A stretch of DNA of 51,068 nucleotides from Treponema sp. (GTDB taxonomy: Bacteria; Spirochaetota; Spirochaetia; Treponematales; Treponemataceae). Where the stretch lies: positions 1-51,068 of the forward strand of contig JAFLSR010000014.1 of NCBI GenBank assembly GCA_022510845.1, in the 5' to 3' direction. A program made the position numbers and the translations under genes. Shown here piece after piece: positions 7,488 through 17,443 of this stretch. How positions within the stretch are numbered: position 1 is the first letter of the stretch; every line of letters starts with the position of its first letter. The notes under the pieces were generated by a model. That model ran no database searches, was not told the DNA's origin, and saw nothing but the letters and a program-made list of their open reading frames with translations.

Positions 7488-9575
7488 TTATTTCTGCGCC
7501 GCCTTGCGTTCTTCCTGATATTTTTTCTGAAGTTCTTCGGAAACATTGTTCGGAACTTTTCCGTATTTCAGAAATTCCATCGTAAATTCGGCTTTGCCCT
7601 GCGTAGAAGAACGCAAAATCGTTGAAAATCCGAACATTTCGGAAAGCGGAACTTCCGCGTTCACGGTCGAAGTATTGTTTTCGTCCGTGGAATCCACGAT
7701 TACGCCGCGCCGCTGGTTTATCAAGCCGAACATATTTCCCTGGAATTCCGTCGGCCCCGCAATGGAAACCTTCATAATCGGTTCAAGAATCACGGGTTTG
7801 GCTTTTGCATAGCCATCGCGGAACGCTCCAATCGCGGCAGTCTGGAAAGCGATGTCCGAAGAGTCCACCGGGTGATACTGACCATCGTTAATCGTGCAGC
7901 GCACATTCACGACAGGCGCACCGATGAGGCTTCCTGTTTCCATCGCCTTTTTAAATCCTTTGTCGCAAGACGGAATGTATTCGTTCGGAATCGCGCCGCC
8001 TTTGATTGAATCGACAAACTCGTATTCCTTGTCCGTAATCGGCTCCATGAAACCTGCCACACGTCCGTACTGTCCCGAACCACCGGTCTGCTTTTTGTGC
8101 GTGTAGTTGAAATCCGCACGCTGGGTAATCGTTTCGCGGTAGGCTACCTGAGGCGCGCCAGTTTCAACTTCGCATTTGTATTCGCGGCGCATTCGTTCGA
8201 TGTAAACGTCAAGATGAAGTTCGCCCATTCCCTTGATAATCGTTTCATTCGATTCGGGATCAAGGTAGGTCTGGAACGTCGGGTCTTCCTTCGTAAAGCG
8301 GTTGAGAGCCTTGGACATCTGGGCCGCGGTGTTCTTGTCTTTCGGCTTTATCGAAAGAGAAATGACAGGAGCCGGAACGAACATCGAAGCCATGGAAACA
8401 TTCAAGCCACCGCTTGTAAATGTATCGCCCGAAGCGCAGTCGATTCCAAAAAGCGCGACGATGTCGCCAGGCTCAGCCTCGTTGATGTCTTCCATCGCCG
8501 AAGCGTTCATTCGAACCAATCGTCCCACTTTGAAACGTTTGCGCGAACGAATATTGAAGAGTTCGTCGCCTTTTGAAAGTCGGCCCTGGTAAACTCGAAC
8601 ATAGGTCAACTGACCGTACTGGCCGTCATCGAGTTTGAACGCGAGGGCGACAGTCGGCTTGTTCGCCACAGACTCCAATTCAACCGGGGCTTCGTTGTTG
8701 TCCAAGTCGAGCGCGGTGTTCTTTACGTCCGTAGGACAAGGCAAATAGCGCAAAACGCCATCGAGCAAAGGCTGGACACCTTTGTTCATGTGCGCGCTTC
8801 CGCAGAAAACGCCGACGAATTGTTCGGAAAGCGTTCCGATGCGAATCGCCTTGATGATTTCTTCTTCGGTTTCAGTTCCTTCGAGAACGTGCTCCATCAA
8901 ATTGTCGTCGAACATCGCAGCCGCTTCAATCAATTCCTGACGATATTTTTCAACGTCATCTTTCATGTGAGCGGGGATTTCCGCATAGCGAAGTTCGTTG
9001 CCGTCGTGTCCTTCGAAATAAATCGCCTTGCGGCTGATCAAATCCACAACGCCTTCAAGTTTGTCTTCCAAGCCAATCGGCAATTCCATCATATAGGCGT
9101 TGAGGCCGAGTTTTTCACGAAGCTGCATTCGAACGCGCAACGGATTCGCACCCTGTCGGTCGCACTTGTTGACAAACGCGATTCGAGGAACATGATAACG
9201 CTTGAGCTGGCGGTCAACCGTAATCGACTGCGACTGCACGCCCGCAACCGCGCACAAAACCAAAATCGCGCCGTCCAAAACGCGCAACGAGCGTTCAACT
9301 TCAATAGTAAAATCAACGTGACCCGGAGTGTCAATCAAATTGATTGTGTAATCCTTCCAGTGAACCTGCGTTGCCGCAGACTGAATCGTAATTCCGCGCT
9401 CGCGTTCAAGTTCCATCGAATCCATCACGGCGCCAACTCCATCCTTTCCGCGGACTTCGTGAATCTGGTGAATCTTGTCGCAATAAAACAAGATGCGTTC
9501 GGAAAGAGTGGTCTTGCCCGAATCGATGTGGGCGCTGATACCGATATTTCTTACTTTGGAAATATCATAGTCCAT
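7488..9575 (-). CDS. fusA: Elongation factor G, spirochaetal EF-G1 type
   Basis: GTPase that drives ribosomal translocation; 695 residues, normal length. G1 is [10 protein letters not shown]3 DTPGHVDF, G4 NKCD. The segment [17 protein letters not shown] is typical of the mitochondrial EF-G1/spirochaetal group, in which translocation and ribosome recycling are split between two EF-G paralogues. From family knowledge this copy would be the translocase, with a second EF-G elsewhere in the genome. GAGGT lies 8 nt before the ATG. Its own promoter is at 9645-9673, and a hairpin lies in the leader. Confidence 0.93.
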   Translation of the reverse strand: MDYDISKVRNIGISAHIDSGKTTLSERILFYCDKIHQIHEVRGKDGVGAVMDSMELERERGITIQSAATQVHWKDYTINLIDTPGHVDFTIEVERSLRVLDGAILVLCAVAGVQSQSITVDRQLKRYHVPRIAFVNKCDRQGANPLRVRMQLREKLGLNAYMMELPIGLEDKLEGVVDLISRKAIYFEGHDGNELRYAEIPAHMKDDVEKYRQELIEAAAMFDDNLMEHVLEGTETEEEIIKAIRIGTLSEQFVGVFCGSAHMNKGVQPLLDGVLRYLPCPTDVKNTALDLDNNEAPVELESVANKPTVALAFKLDDGQYGQLTYVRVYQGRLSKGDELFNIRSRKRFKVGRLVRMNASAMEDINEAEPGDIVALFGIDCASGDTFTSGGLNVSMASMFVPAPVISLSIKPKDKNTAAQMSKALNRFTKEDPTFQTYLDPESNETIIKGMGELHLDVYIERMRREYKCEVETGAPQVAYRETITQRADFNYTHKKQTGGSGQYGRVAGFMEPITDKEYEFVDSIKGGAIPNEYIPSCDKGFKKAMETGSLIGAPVVNVRCTINDGQYHPVDSSDIAFQTAAIGAFRDGYAKAKPVILEPIMKVSIAGPTEFQGNMFGLINQRRGVIVDSTDENNTSTVNAEVPLSEMFGFSTILRSSTQGKAEFTMEFLKYGKVPNNVSEELQKKYQEERKAAQK

Positions 9576-9606
9576 AATTTACCTCACAAAAAATTGGAAA
9601 AACTCA

Positions 9607-9640
9607 ACTTGCAAAAAATCGAAAAAAGATTTTTGCAATA
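9607..9640 (-). promoter_or_regulatory. Leader hairpin of the EF-G transcript
   Basis: On the minus strand TTGCAAAAATC pairs with GATTTTTTGCAA across a T-rich loop, between the predicted transcription start and the ribosome site. Whether it regulates translation cannot be told from sequence. Confidence 0.4.
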
Positions 9641-9644
9641 TTTA

Positions 9645-9673
9645 ATTCTAATCAATTTTTGCAAGTTGTTCAA
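9645..9673 (-). promoter_or_regulatory. Promoter of fusA, TTGAAC-17-TAGAAT
   Basis: -35 at 9673-9668, 17-bp spacer, -10 at 9650-9645, about 65 nt upstream of the fusA start codon, just after the end of the preceding gene at 9683. Confidence 0.6.
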
Positions 9674-9682
9674 GAGGTTTGG

Positions 9683-11254
9683 TCAAGGAATTTTGAAATT
9701 TGAATTCACGCAAATATCCGCGTTGATTTTGATTTTTTTCAAGTCGAACAAAAACGACGCTTTCGCAAAGGGCGCGAATTTTTTCCCCGTGGATTTTTTT
9801 TGCGAGGCGGTTGCCCCGAGCGAAACGCTTTTCAAAAAATTCACGCCGGGATAATAATATAGGCGCGCGCTTTCGGTGAATTCGGTTTTCATTTCGTCTT
9901 GATTCAATTTTACCGAAAATGACGCGGAAGACGAAATGCGTTTTTTGTTTTTGAATTTGTGCGAATAATAAGCGGCTGCAGAAAATTTCGGAAGTTCCCT
10001 TGTATCGCTTTCCTTCGCATGGCGAATGTCTTTTATTTCCGAAACTGAGAAAGTCAACTTGGCTGAATTTATTTTTCCTGAAAATTTCGCGCCTGTAGAA
10101 AATTTTGTGTCGAGCGATTCATACTGACTTTTTTTCCCGTAATTTTCGACGCGTTTTTCCAAAAATCCGCCCGCGCCCAATTTCAACGTCGCGCGCTTTG
10201 GCAAAAAAATGCAAATTTCTGGAACGAATTTTATCTGCCAAACAGAATATTTGTTTGCGCCGCCGCTCGCTACAAGTGGAAGAATTTGCTTCAAAAAAAC
10301 GCTGTCGCTTGCGAACGCTCCGAGCGCGAACGAAAAACTTCCCGCGCGAAAAACGGCTTCGTCACGAAACCAAAATCTTCCTTGGCTTTCGGAATTTTCT
10401 GTGATGCCGAAAATGAATTTATTTTTGAAAAACGGAATCGCGATGGTGGTTTCGTTCATAAAAGAATTGAACAGCGCGGAATTCCAAACTGGGATTTCGC
10501 TCCACCAAACCACATCGGCTTCGGACGAACTTTGCGCGTAATAGCGTTCAAACCAAAATCCGTTCGTAACTTTCAAAAAATTTTTGTAAAAAAATCCGCT
10601 TCGAAGCGTCCAAATATATGGAACTTTTTCGCTGTCGATTTCATTTTTCGAACAAAAAAATTCCGCGTGCACAGGTAAAAATCGGACAGTTTCGTTGGAA
10701 AGCCGTTCAATCGAATGGAATGTCATTCGCGCAAAAATCGAATCATCCTTTTTTGTGGAAGTCTTCGTAGGAAGTGCAGGCGAAAGGTTTGCGGCATCGG
10801 AAAGCGAGGAAACGAACGGAGAGAGCACGGTGGAAAGCGGAGGGTTCTTCATTCGCGAAGACATTCCGAGCGAGCCGAGCGCGATTTCCGCGTCAAGTTC
10901 CTTTTCGAATTTTTTCAAATCGATTTTCAGCAAATGCCGGCTTTTTTCAAAAACATCGTAATATTCTTCCGCGCTTTTTATTTTCCATAAATCTTCGCCG
11001 AGCGTTTTGCCGCACGAATTGAAGTAGCGAAATTCAAATGCGGACAAGCGCAACTTCGCGCCATAGGAAAAAGTATATTTTGAATCCGCCCAAAAATCGC
11101 CTGCGAAATTTTCCGGAAAATCCATCGATGCGGTATAAAAAAAATCCAGCGATTCGAACGTCGAATTTTTTTGTGCCGCGGAGGATTTTTCCAAAGCGCA
11201 AAGGAAGGCCGCGCAAGCCACAACGAAAACGAAAAAAGAAATTGTTTTTTTCAT
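9683..11254 (-). CDS. Exported protein, probable outer-membrane beta-barrel, unknown function
   Basis: Unrecognised. From the ATG at 11254 it has 523 residues and begins MKKTISFFVFVVACAAFLCA, a clear signal peptide with probable cleavage after the CA pair. The mature part is rich in alternating aromatic/polar strands (for example YYYPGVNFLKSVSLGATAS near the C-terminus), as in barrel proteins. The last residue is not aromatic. The frame extends 37 codons further up, but that extension lacks signal character, so the internal ATG is chosen. A TACTTT hexamer sits 6 nt before this ATG. It is divergent from nptA and is followed 108 nt on by the fusA start. Confidence 0.65.
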   Translation of the reverse strand: MKKTISFFVFVVACAAFLCALEKSSAAQKNSTFESLDFFYTASMDFPENFAGDFWADSKYTFSYGAKLRLSAFEFRYFNSCGKTLGEDLWKIKSAEEYYDVFEKSRHLLKIDLKKFEKELDAEIALGSLGMSSRMKNPPLSTVLSPFVSSLSDAANLSPALPTKTSTKKDDSIFARMTFHSIERLSNETVRFLPVHAEFFCSKNEIDSEKVPYIWTLRSGFFYKNFLKVTNGFWFERYYAQSSSEADVVWWSEIPVWNSALFNSFMNETTIAIPFFKNKFIFGITENSESQGRFWFRDEAVFRAGSFSFALGAFASDSVFLKQILPLVASGGANKYSVWQIKFVPEICIFLPKRATLKLGAGGFLEKRVENYGKKSQYESLDTKFSTGAKFSGKINSAKLTFSVSEIKDIRHAKESDTRELPKFSAAAYYSHKFKNKKRISSSASFSVKLNQDEMKTEFTESARLYYYPGVNFLKSVSLGATASQKKSTGKKFAPFAKASFLFDLKKIKINADICVNSNFKIP

Positions 11255-11376
11255 ACAAATAAAGTATGAATTTTTGGCAACAAATTCGCGCCAATGAACA
11301 TTTAAAATTTCTTGCTTTGCAGAAAATTCGCGGCACTTTACAAGAAAGCATTGCGGCAACTTCAATCTTTTCGCCC

Positions 11377-11405
11377 TTGAAAAAAAATCGCTTTTTTGCT
11401 ATAAT
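11377..11405 (+). promoter_or_regulatory. Promoter of nptA-like gene, TTGAAA-17-TATAAT
   Basis: -35 at 11377-11382, exact 17-bp spacer, consensus -10 at 11400-11405, 6 nt before the ATG at 11412. Predicts a leaderless mRNA. Confidence 0.75.
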
Positions 11406-11411
11406 CTGCCC

Positions 11412-13073
11412 ATGCATTTTATTGCGGTCTTGCTTCAGTTAATGGGGAGTCTCGCGTTCCTTTTGTATGGAATGAAATTGATGAGCGACGGCGTACAAAA
11501 GAGCGCGGGCGAAGAACTCCAACGCGCGCTTTCCGTAATGACTGGCAATCGCTTTAAGGCTTTGCTCACAGGCACGTTCATTACGATGATAATCCAGTCG
11601 TCAGGCGCGACAACTGTGATGGTCGTAACATTCGTGAACGCGGGACTTCTTACGCTCAAACAATCTGCGGGCGTGATTTTCGGCGCGAACATCGGAACGA
11701 CAGTTACCGCATGGGTTGTTTCGATTTTCGGATTCAATTTTAAAATATCGAATTTTGCGTTTCCGATTTTCGGAATAGGATTTTTTCTCACGCTCACAAA
11801 GCGTAATCTCAACAAGAACATCGGCGAAGCGTTGATGGGTTTCGGCTTGCTTTTCATAGGCCTTGATATGCTCAGCGGACTGCTTTCGCTCAAGCCCGAA
11901 CAATTGGAAAGATTCAAATGGTTTTCGCAAATGCAAAATTTGGGAGCCGTTTCCGTCCTGCTTGCTTTCGCCATCGGAATCACAATCACGGCACTTATGC
12001 ATTCTTCGAGCGCGTTCAGTGCGATTGTAATCACGCTGGCATACAGCGGAATAGTGAATTGGGAATTCGCGGCTTCGCTCACGCTTGGAAGCGGAATCGG
12101 CTCTACCGTGGACGCTGTGCTCGCCGCAATCAACGGAAGCACGAATGCAAAACGCGCGGCGTTGATTCACGTTTTGTTCAATGTGGTGGGAACTACCATC
12201 GCGCTGATTTTTTTCCATCCGTTCCTTTCGTTCGTAGAATTTCTCACGCCGAAAAATGCGAACATCGCGATTCGCATTTCGATTTTGCACACGGCGTTCA
12301 AAACAATTTCCACGATTTTGTTCCTGCCGTTCATAAATCAAATCGTGGCGATTTCCGAAAAACTCATCAAAGAAAGTAAAAACGACAAAAAAAGTTTTTA
12401 CAAACTCGACTATGTGGAAAGCGCGTTGGGAAAAGAAAATGTCGGTGCATACATCGTTCGCGCGGAAAAAGAAATCGCAAACCTCACGGATTTGGCAACG
12501 GAGATGTTCGACAGAATTCAAATCGGCTTAAAAAAGCGCGACCAAAAATTCATCGACGAGCATCTTGAACAAATTGAACTTGCGGAAAATTATGCCGACC
12601 AAATGCACGAGCAGCTTTCGCGATACATAGTCCACATCGAACATCTTGCCGTAAACGAAAAGCAGTTGAACAATCTTTCGATTATGCTTTCAATTATTGG
12701 CGAACTGGAAAACATGACTGACGAATGCCTGAGCATAGGACTTTTGCTGAAACGTTCTATCGAAAAAAATATGCAATTCGAAACCGAAGACACCGACCGC
12801 CTGATTCCTTATGTCGAACTTGTCCGGCAATTTTTGCAATTCATCCACATCAACATCAACAAACATTTGGATGCCGAAAAACTTGAAATGGCGAAAGAAC
12901 TGGAAGACCAAATCGACTTGTTCCGAAAAAATCTGAAAAAAATCGCGAGAAAGCGGCTGGAACATGGCGCGGACGTAAAATCGGAATTGCTTTACATCGA
13001 CCTCGTGCGGCAAATCGAAAAAATCGGCGACAGGGCGTTCGGAATCGCAGAAGACCTCGCGCAAACAGCATAA
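11412..13073 (+). CDS. Na/Pi cotransporter family protein with C-terminal PhoU domain
   Basis: A 553-residue inner-membrane protein of the NptA/YjbB-like family that moves phosphate with sodium. The N-terminal 310 residues hold two inverted transport repeats with the signatures TMIIQSSGATTVMV (about residue 57) and ALMHSSSAFSAIV (about residue 195). Each is a QSSS-like substrate site, followed by several helices. Residues from about 345 form a helical PhoU-like domain (ENYADQMHEQL, IGDRAFGIAEDLA). The start codon is 6 nt after TATAAT. The gene converges on prmC with only 19 nt between them and no evident terminator. Confidence 0.88.
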   Translation: MHFIAVLLQLMGSLAFLLYGMKLMSDGVQKSAGEELQRALSVMTGNRFKALLTGTFITMIIQSSGATTVMVVTFVNAGLLTLKQSAGVIFGANIGTTVTAWVVSIFGFNFKISNFAFPIFGIGFFLTLTKRNLNKNIGEALMGFGLLFIGLDMLSGLLSLKPEQLERFKWFSQMQNLGAVSVLLAFAIGITITALMHSSSAFSAIVITLAYSGIVNWEFAASLTLGSGIGSTVDAVLAAINGSTNAKRAALIHVLFNVVGTTIALIFFHPFLSFVEFLTPKNANIAIRISILHTAFKTISTILFLPFINQIVAISEKLIKESKNDKKSFYKLDYVESALGKENVGAYIVRAEKEIANLTDLATEMFDRIQIGLKKRDQKFIDEHLEQIELAENYADQMHEQLSRYIVHIEHLAVNEKQLNNLSIMLSIIGELENMTDECLSIGLLLKRSIEKNMQFETEDTDRLIPYVELVRQFLQFIHININKHLDAEKLEMAKELEDQIDLFRKNLKKIARKRLEHGADVKSELLYIDLVRQIEKIGDRAFGIAEDLAQTA

Positions 13074-13092
13074 GCCCCCTTCGTTCAAACAG

Positions 13093-14010
13093 TTAAAGGC
13101 TTGCTACAATAACGCGCTTTTGTCCTTCCAAGTCGCGCAAGATTTCCACGCCGCAAAAATTGTGCAGCCGCAAAAAATTGGCGGCGGCATCAGCATTGTA
13201 TTCGCCTGTTTCCATCAACAAAAATCCGTTTGGCGCAAGGTGGCTTTTCGCTTCAAGCGCGAGGCGACGCGCCACTTCAAGCCCGTCATTCGTTCCGCTG
13301 AAATCGCCTTCGCGCGAAACATCTCCGTCCAAAGCCAAAAGCGGCTCGCCCCGCCCGTCTGCCAAAAGTGCGCGCGCCTCTTCGTGCGGAATATATGGCG
13401 GGTTTGCCAAAATCACATCGAACGAAAACGGAACGGCTTCGAACAAATTGCTTTGAATGAATTTCACGCGAGAATTTTCTTTGCCGTACAAAAGGATTTC
13501 GGCATTTTTTTTCGCAACGGAAAGCGCGTCCAAACTTATGTCCGCCATCGTAAATTGCGGCAATCGTTCAGACGGCACGCGCTCGCAATCTGCCAAAGTG
13601 CGAAAAACGCTCAACGCGATGCAACCGCTTCCTGTGCACATATCGCAGACAGTGAGAATGCGATTTTCATTCGCGGCGATTTTTTCGGAAATGATTTCGA
13701 TGGCGCGGGAGACAAGGATTTCCGTGTCCGCTTTTGGAAGCAGGACATTTTGATTGACAAAAAAATCATAGCCGAAAAATTCTTTTTTTCCGACGATGTA
13801 CGCCACCGCCAAACCTTTTTCGCGAGCGGATGTCCATTCAAAGATTTTTTTTTCCTGCGATTGGTTCAGCGCGAAATTCTTGTTCATCAAAATGAAAGTC
13901 TTGTCTTTGCACAAAATTTCCTGCAAAAAGATTTCGGCATCCAAAAAAGGCGTTTGAGACACACTTTCAATTTTTTTTGCGATGAATTTCTTCGCTTCGA
14001 AAATCGTCAT
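13093..14010 (-). CDS. prmC: Release factor glutamine methyltransferase
   Basis: SAM-dependent enzyme that methylates the GGQ glutamine of release factors; 305 residues. The N-terminal helical domain recognises the release factor. The Rossmann methyltransferase domain has CDMCTGSGCIALSV (SAM site, about residue 120) and ILANPPYIP (the NPPY catalytic motif, about residue 210). It lies directly downstream of prfA, its substrate, with a 34-nt gap on the same strand, the usual bacterial pairing. No clear ribosome site precedes the ATG, so coupling to prfA is possible. Confidence 0.93.
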   Translation of the reverse strand: MTIFEAKKFIAKKIESVSQTPFLDAEIFLQEILCKDKTFILMNKNFALNQSQEKKIFEWTSAREKGLAVAYIVGKKEFFGYDFFVNQNVLLPKADTEILVSRAIEIISEKIAANENRILTVCDMCTGSGCIALSVFRTLADCERVPSERLPQFTMADISLDALSVAKKNAEILLYGKENSRVKFIQSNLFEAVPFSFDVILANPPYIPHEEARALLADGRGEPLLALDGDVSREGDFSGTNDGLEVARRLALEAKSHLAPNGFLLMETGEYNADAAANFLRLHNFCGVEILRDLEGQKRVIVASL

Positions 14011-14044
14011 TTTTGCGGCAGAATTCGCACAAGAAAAATCCGCG

Positions 14045-15127
14045 CTAAAGTTCGCTCACATCGGCTTTGAGTTGCTCTTCCTTCGCGTAGACGTTTAGCG
14101 CGTCAAGCATTTCGTCCATCGCGCCGCCCATAAATCCAGGCAGATTGTGCAACGTCAAATTGATGCGGTGGTCAGTAACGCGATCTTGCGGAAAATTATA
14201 AGTGCGGATTTTTTCGCTTCGGGCACCGGAGCCTACCATGCTTTTTCTCGCATCGGCACGTTCCGCCTGTCGCTTGCTTTCTTCCAAATCAAAAAGCCGC
14301 GCGCGCAAAACCCGCCATGCCTTGGCTTTGTTTTTTATCTGGCTTTTTTCGTCCTGCTGAATTACGACTATTCCCGTGGGAATGTGTGTGAGGCGCACGG
14401 CGGAATCGGTTGTATTAACGCACTGCCCGCCAGGTCCTCCGGCGCGCATCACATCCACACGAACATCTTCCGGCTTGATGTCGATTTCGGTTTCTTCGGC
14501 CTCAGGCAAAACTGCCACGGTCGCGGTGGAAGTTTGAAGCCTGCCTTGCGATTCGGTTTGAGGGACGCGCTGAACACGATGCACGCCGCTTTCCCAGCGC
14601 AAAGTTCCGTACACAAATTTCCCGCTGATTGAAGTGACGATTTTATTGAAGCCGCCCACTTCTGTTTCCTGCGCTTCCATCGTTTCGGTCTTCCAGCCTT
14701 TGCGCTCTGCAAGGTGGACATACATTTCCCAAAGGTCGCGCACAAAAAGAGTTGCTTCGTCGCCGCCCGCAGCCGAACGAATTTCCAAAATGATGTTTTT
14801 TTCATCTAGCGGGTCAGGCGGAATGAGTTTCATTTTTATCTGCTCTTCCAACTGCGGCTGCCGCTCTTCCAACGTGCGCAATTCCTCGCGCGCCATTTCC
14901 TTCATTTCAACATCATCTTCTTCGGTGATTAAAACCTTCGCCTCGTCGATTCCCGAAAGCAATTTTTTATATTCGTCATAAAGCGCGCACACTTCGCTCA
15001 AATAATTATTTTCGCGCATCACTTCTTTGTAGCGATTTTGGTCTTTCACCAAGTTCGCGTCCATGATTTGTTCTTTCACAATCTCATATCGAGCGGCGCA
15101 ACTTTCAAGTTTTTTCAACAAATCCAT
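14045..15127 (-). CDS. prfA: Peptide chain release factor 1
   Basis: Terminates translation at UAA and UAG. From the ATG at 15127 it has 360 residues beginning [10 protein letters not shown], the usual length and N-terminus for RF1. The stop-codon recognition tripeptide region is [14 protein letters not shown] (PxT motif). The peptidyl-tRNA hydrolysis motif GGPGGQ sits near residue 230, and its Gln is the PrmC target. An upstream in-frame ATG at 15151 is rejected because the -10 hexamer TAAAAT (15141-15136) lies between the two ATGs and would start transcription at 15127. era is divergent 58 nt away. Confidence 0.95.
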   Translation of the reverse strand: MDLLKKLESCAARYEIVKEQIMDANLVKDQNRYKEVMRENNYLSEVCALYDEYKKLLSGIDEAKVLITEEDDVEMKEMAREELRTLEERQPQLEEQIKMKLIPPDPLDEKNIILEIRSAAGGDEATLFVRDLWEMYVHLAERKGWKTETMEAQETEVGGFNKIVTSISGKFVYGTLRWESGVHRVQRVPQTESQGRLQTSTATVAVLPEAEETEIDIKPEDVRVDVMRAGGPGGQCVNTTDSAVRLTHIPTGIVVIQQDEKSQIKNKAKAWRVLRARLFDLEESKRQAERADARKSMVGSGARSEKIRTYNFPQDRVTDHRINLTLHNLPGFMGGAMDEMLDALNVYAKEEQLKADVSEL

Positions 15128-15135
15128 ATCGAAGG

Positions 15136-15164
15136 ATTTTAGCATTTTCACTAGATTTTTTCAA
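15136..15164 (-). promoter_or_regulatory. Promoter of prfA-prmC, TTGAAA-17-TAAAAT
   Basis: -35 at 15164-15159, 17-bp spacer, -10 at 15141-15136 preceded by TGC (extended -10). It ends 8 nt before the ATG at 15127, which fixes the start and predicts a leaderless transcript. Confidence 0.7.
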
Positions 15165-15172
15165 TGGGATTT

Positions 15173-15180
15173 GTTATGAT
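15173..15180 (+). promoter_or_regulatory. Extended -10 of era (TGT-TATGAT)
   Basis: TATGAT at 15175-15180 with upstream TG, 5 nt before the ATG at 15186. No convincing -35. It interleaves with the divergent prfA promoter, so the two may interfere. Confidence 0.5.
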
Positions 15181-15185
15181 AAATT

Positions 15186-16103
15186 ATGAATTCGTCAGAA
15201 GAAAAAAACAGCGCGCGCACAAAAAGCGGAATCGTAGCAATCATCGGGCGACCCAGCGCAGGCAAGTCCACTTTTTTGAATTCGGTGTGCAAACAAAATG
15301 TTTCGATTGTCTCGCCAATTCCACAGACCACGCGGAATTCGATTCGCGGAATAGTGAACGAGGCACAAGGTCAAATCGTTTTCATCGACACGCCTGGCTA
15401 TCATCAAAGCGAAAAAAAATTGAACCTCAAGTTGCAGGAAAACGCGAAGTCTGCCCTCGATGGATGCGATGCGGTTTTGTATTTGATTGACGCGAGCCGC
15501 GCTCCGGGCGAAGAAGAAAAATTGACTTCGGATTTGCTGAAAAAGTTTTCGCAAAAAATCGTCGTCGCAATAAACAAAGTTGATTTGACGAGCGCGGATT
15601 CACAAAAGGCATCCGACTTCGCAAAAAGCGTTTTTCCAGAAATTCCCGAAGAGCGCATCGTGAGAATTTCTGCCAAAAAATCAAGCGGACTTGACGCGGC
15701 GCTCGCGGCGATTTTTGAAATTCTTCCCGAAGGCGAAAAACTTTATCCGGAAGAATTTTACACCGATCAAGAAGTGGGCTTTCGCATTTCTGAAATAATT
15801 CGCGGCGAGGCGATAAATCGGCTGGAACAAGAAATTCCGCACGCAATCTATGTGGACATCGCCGACATGGAATTCAAAAATGACGGAAAAAAATTGTGGG
15901 TGCGCGCGTTTTTGTGCGTGGAGCGCGAAAGCCAAAAAGGAATCGTCATCGGAAAAGGCGCGGCGATGATAAAAGCCATCCGCATGGAATCATTGAAAAA
16001 ACTCGGCGAAATTTTTGAATATAAAATCGATTTGGACTTGAGCGTAAAAGTGGACAAAAACTGGCGACAGCGCGACAAAACGCTTGGAAAAATTTTAGGG
16101 TAA
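15186..16103 (+). CDS. era: GTPase Era
   Basis: Ribosome-associated GTPase needed for 16S rRNA maturation and 30S assembly; 305 residues. G1 is GRPSAGKST (about residue 21), G2 TTRNSIRG, G3 DTPGYH, G4 NKVD. The C-terminal KH RNA-binding domain carries VIGKGAAMIKAI near residue 256. A short charged N-terminal extension (MNSSEEKNSARTKSG) precedes G1. There is no ribosome binding site in the usual place; a -10 hexamer lies 5 nt upstream. Divergent from prfA and convergent with the gene ending at 16249. Confidence 0.95.
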   Translation: MNSSEEKNSARTKSGIVAIIGRPSAGKSTFLNSVCKQNVSIVSPIPQTTRNSIRGIVNEAQGQIVFIDTPGYHQSEKKLNLKLQENAKSALDGCDAVLYLIDASRAPGEEEKLTSDLLKKFSQKIVVAINKVDLTSADSQKASDFAKSVFPEIPEERIVRISAKKSSGLDAALAAIFEILPEGEKLYPEEFYTDQEVGFRISEIIRGEAINRLEQEIPHAIYVDIADMEFKNDGKKLWVRAFLCVERESQKGIVIGKGAAMIKAIRMESLKKLGEIFEYKIDLDLSVKVDKNWRQRDKTLGKILG

Positions 16104-16154
16104 AAAGCGAAAATAGCACTATACTCAAGATAACAGATAAAAAACATAATAAAA

Positions 16155-16181
16155 AAATGCGGTGAAAATTTCACCGCATTT
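16155..16181 (-). terminator. Hairpin terminator between era and the gene ending at 16249
   Basis: AAATGCGGTGA and TCACCGCATTT pair around a 5-nt core; on the minus strand the hairpin is followed by seven T. The plus strand has only a short T run, so it mainly serves the minus-strand gene and perhaps era. Confidence 0.75.
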
Positions 16182-16248
16182 GACAAAATAAGAACTGGCA
16201 CTTTTTTGAGAGCCATCCTAAAACATAATCAATATTGAAAAATTAAAA

Positions 16249-17180
16249 TCATCTTCCTTTAGCTGTGAATCTAAAACCGTTTTTTTCAGAGTCAAAATCC
16301 GTTATGGTTGCGACAATATCGACAGGCTCATCTCTGTTGTAATCGATATATGGCGAGGAACTATTCGTATAAACTACGATTGACCCCACCACATCATATC
16401 CCGAAACAACAGTAAGCTGGGCCTTATACCTGTAACTATTGTCTTCGTTTCTGTCAACGCTTCTAAAAACACATGGAATAACAAGTTCTCTATTCAAAAC
16501 CCCAAAATCTTGAAGAAGGCGCTCAACCTGAAGATCGTTTTTACAAGTTTGTTTTAACCATTTCCAAGTGCGTGGATTTTTTGCAACTTCAGCCTTTACT
16601 TTTGGGTAATTCTCTGCCTCAAAAAAAGCCATCAACCGTTTTTCCAAATCATCTTGCGCATACGCCCGAAGTTCCATTAATGATTTTCCATCCGATGACA
16701 TTCTAACGGTTACTTTTCCATTAACTTTTTCCCAAGAGTTATCACTGTAAATCCAATCTGTATCAAGTGCTTCAACATAAATCGTGTTGCCATCACAAGT
16801 AACTCGCAGTTCCGTAGCAATCATTGCACCAGCATAAGGAGGCACAAGCTTGTATTCAATGTAAGCATCCGACACACCGTTAAAACGATTCAATCGGCAA
16901 GTCACAGTCCTTGGCATATTTCGATTTTCACTTTTCTCAAGAGGCACACTGCTGTCTTGAGTCAACGCAATAATGCCAACATAGAAATCGGCATTTTCTG
17001 GAAGTGTTCCAATAGCCCTTTTGCCTTTATAACTTGTAGCAGTCGGACCTTTAAAAAAGTTGAGGAATTTTTCCCCTCTTGCCTTTTTTTTGTCTGCATC
17101 AGACTGGGCATTCAAATTAAAAGAACTGAATAAAAGAAGAAGTAATGCTACCCCCCCCTATACATAAATTTTGTTTTCAT
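16249..17180 (-). pseudogene. Secreted protein gene interrupted at a G8 tract (frameshifted; possibly phase-variable)
   Basis: The best start is ATG 17180, with AAGGAG correctly spaced and a consensus promoter upstream. Reading from it gives MKTKFMYRGG and then a stop at codon 11, immediately after eight G. Adding one G (or removing two) joins it to the 287-residue frame below, giving the hydrophobic run VALLLLLFSSFNLNAQ, a proper signal peptide. The mature protein (starting near AQSDADKKK) has no family I recognise. It is moderately hydrophilic and predicted to be mixed alpha/beta, with DWIYSDNSWEKVNG and a strand-rich C-terminus. As written the product is OFF. A sequencing error in the tract is the alternative. 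Confidence 0.75.
17151..17158. repeat. Homopolymer tract, eight C (G8 on the coding strand)
   Basis: Lies between the start codon at 17180 and the signal-peptide hydrophobic core of the secreted protein gene. Length 9 or 6 would restore the frame; length 8, as seen, does not. Confidence 0.85.
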
Positions 17181-17225
17181 AAACACTCCTTGTTCCTGGA
17201 TAAAAACCAGGATTAATTTATAGCG

Positions 17226-17254
17226 ATTATACTTATCCAAATATTTTATGTCAA
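17226..17254 (-). promoter_or_regulatory. Perfect consensus promoter TTGACA-17-TATAAT
   Basis: -35 at 17254-17249, 17-bp spacer, -10 at 17231-17226. It drives the secreted protein gene starting at 17180 with a leader of about 40 nt that contains AAGGAG. It is the only perfect consensus promoter I found in the window. Confidence 0.85.
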
Positions 17255-17443
17255 GTCATTCAAATAATATTTACGAAAAGCAGTTTTTTCCGCATCCATT
17301 TACAAGTAATTGATTTCACGAATTCTATTTTTCAAAAAACCATCACACGCGCTTTTTTTGCAAGAAAAGTCGAGTTTAAAGGTGTCGCGCAAAATCAGCG
17401 GGGCAAGTGTGGACGTTTCTCCAATTTTTCTTTTTAAAACATT

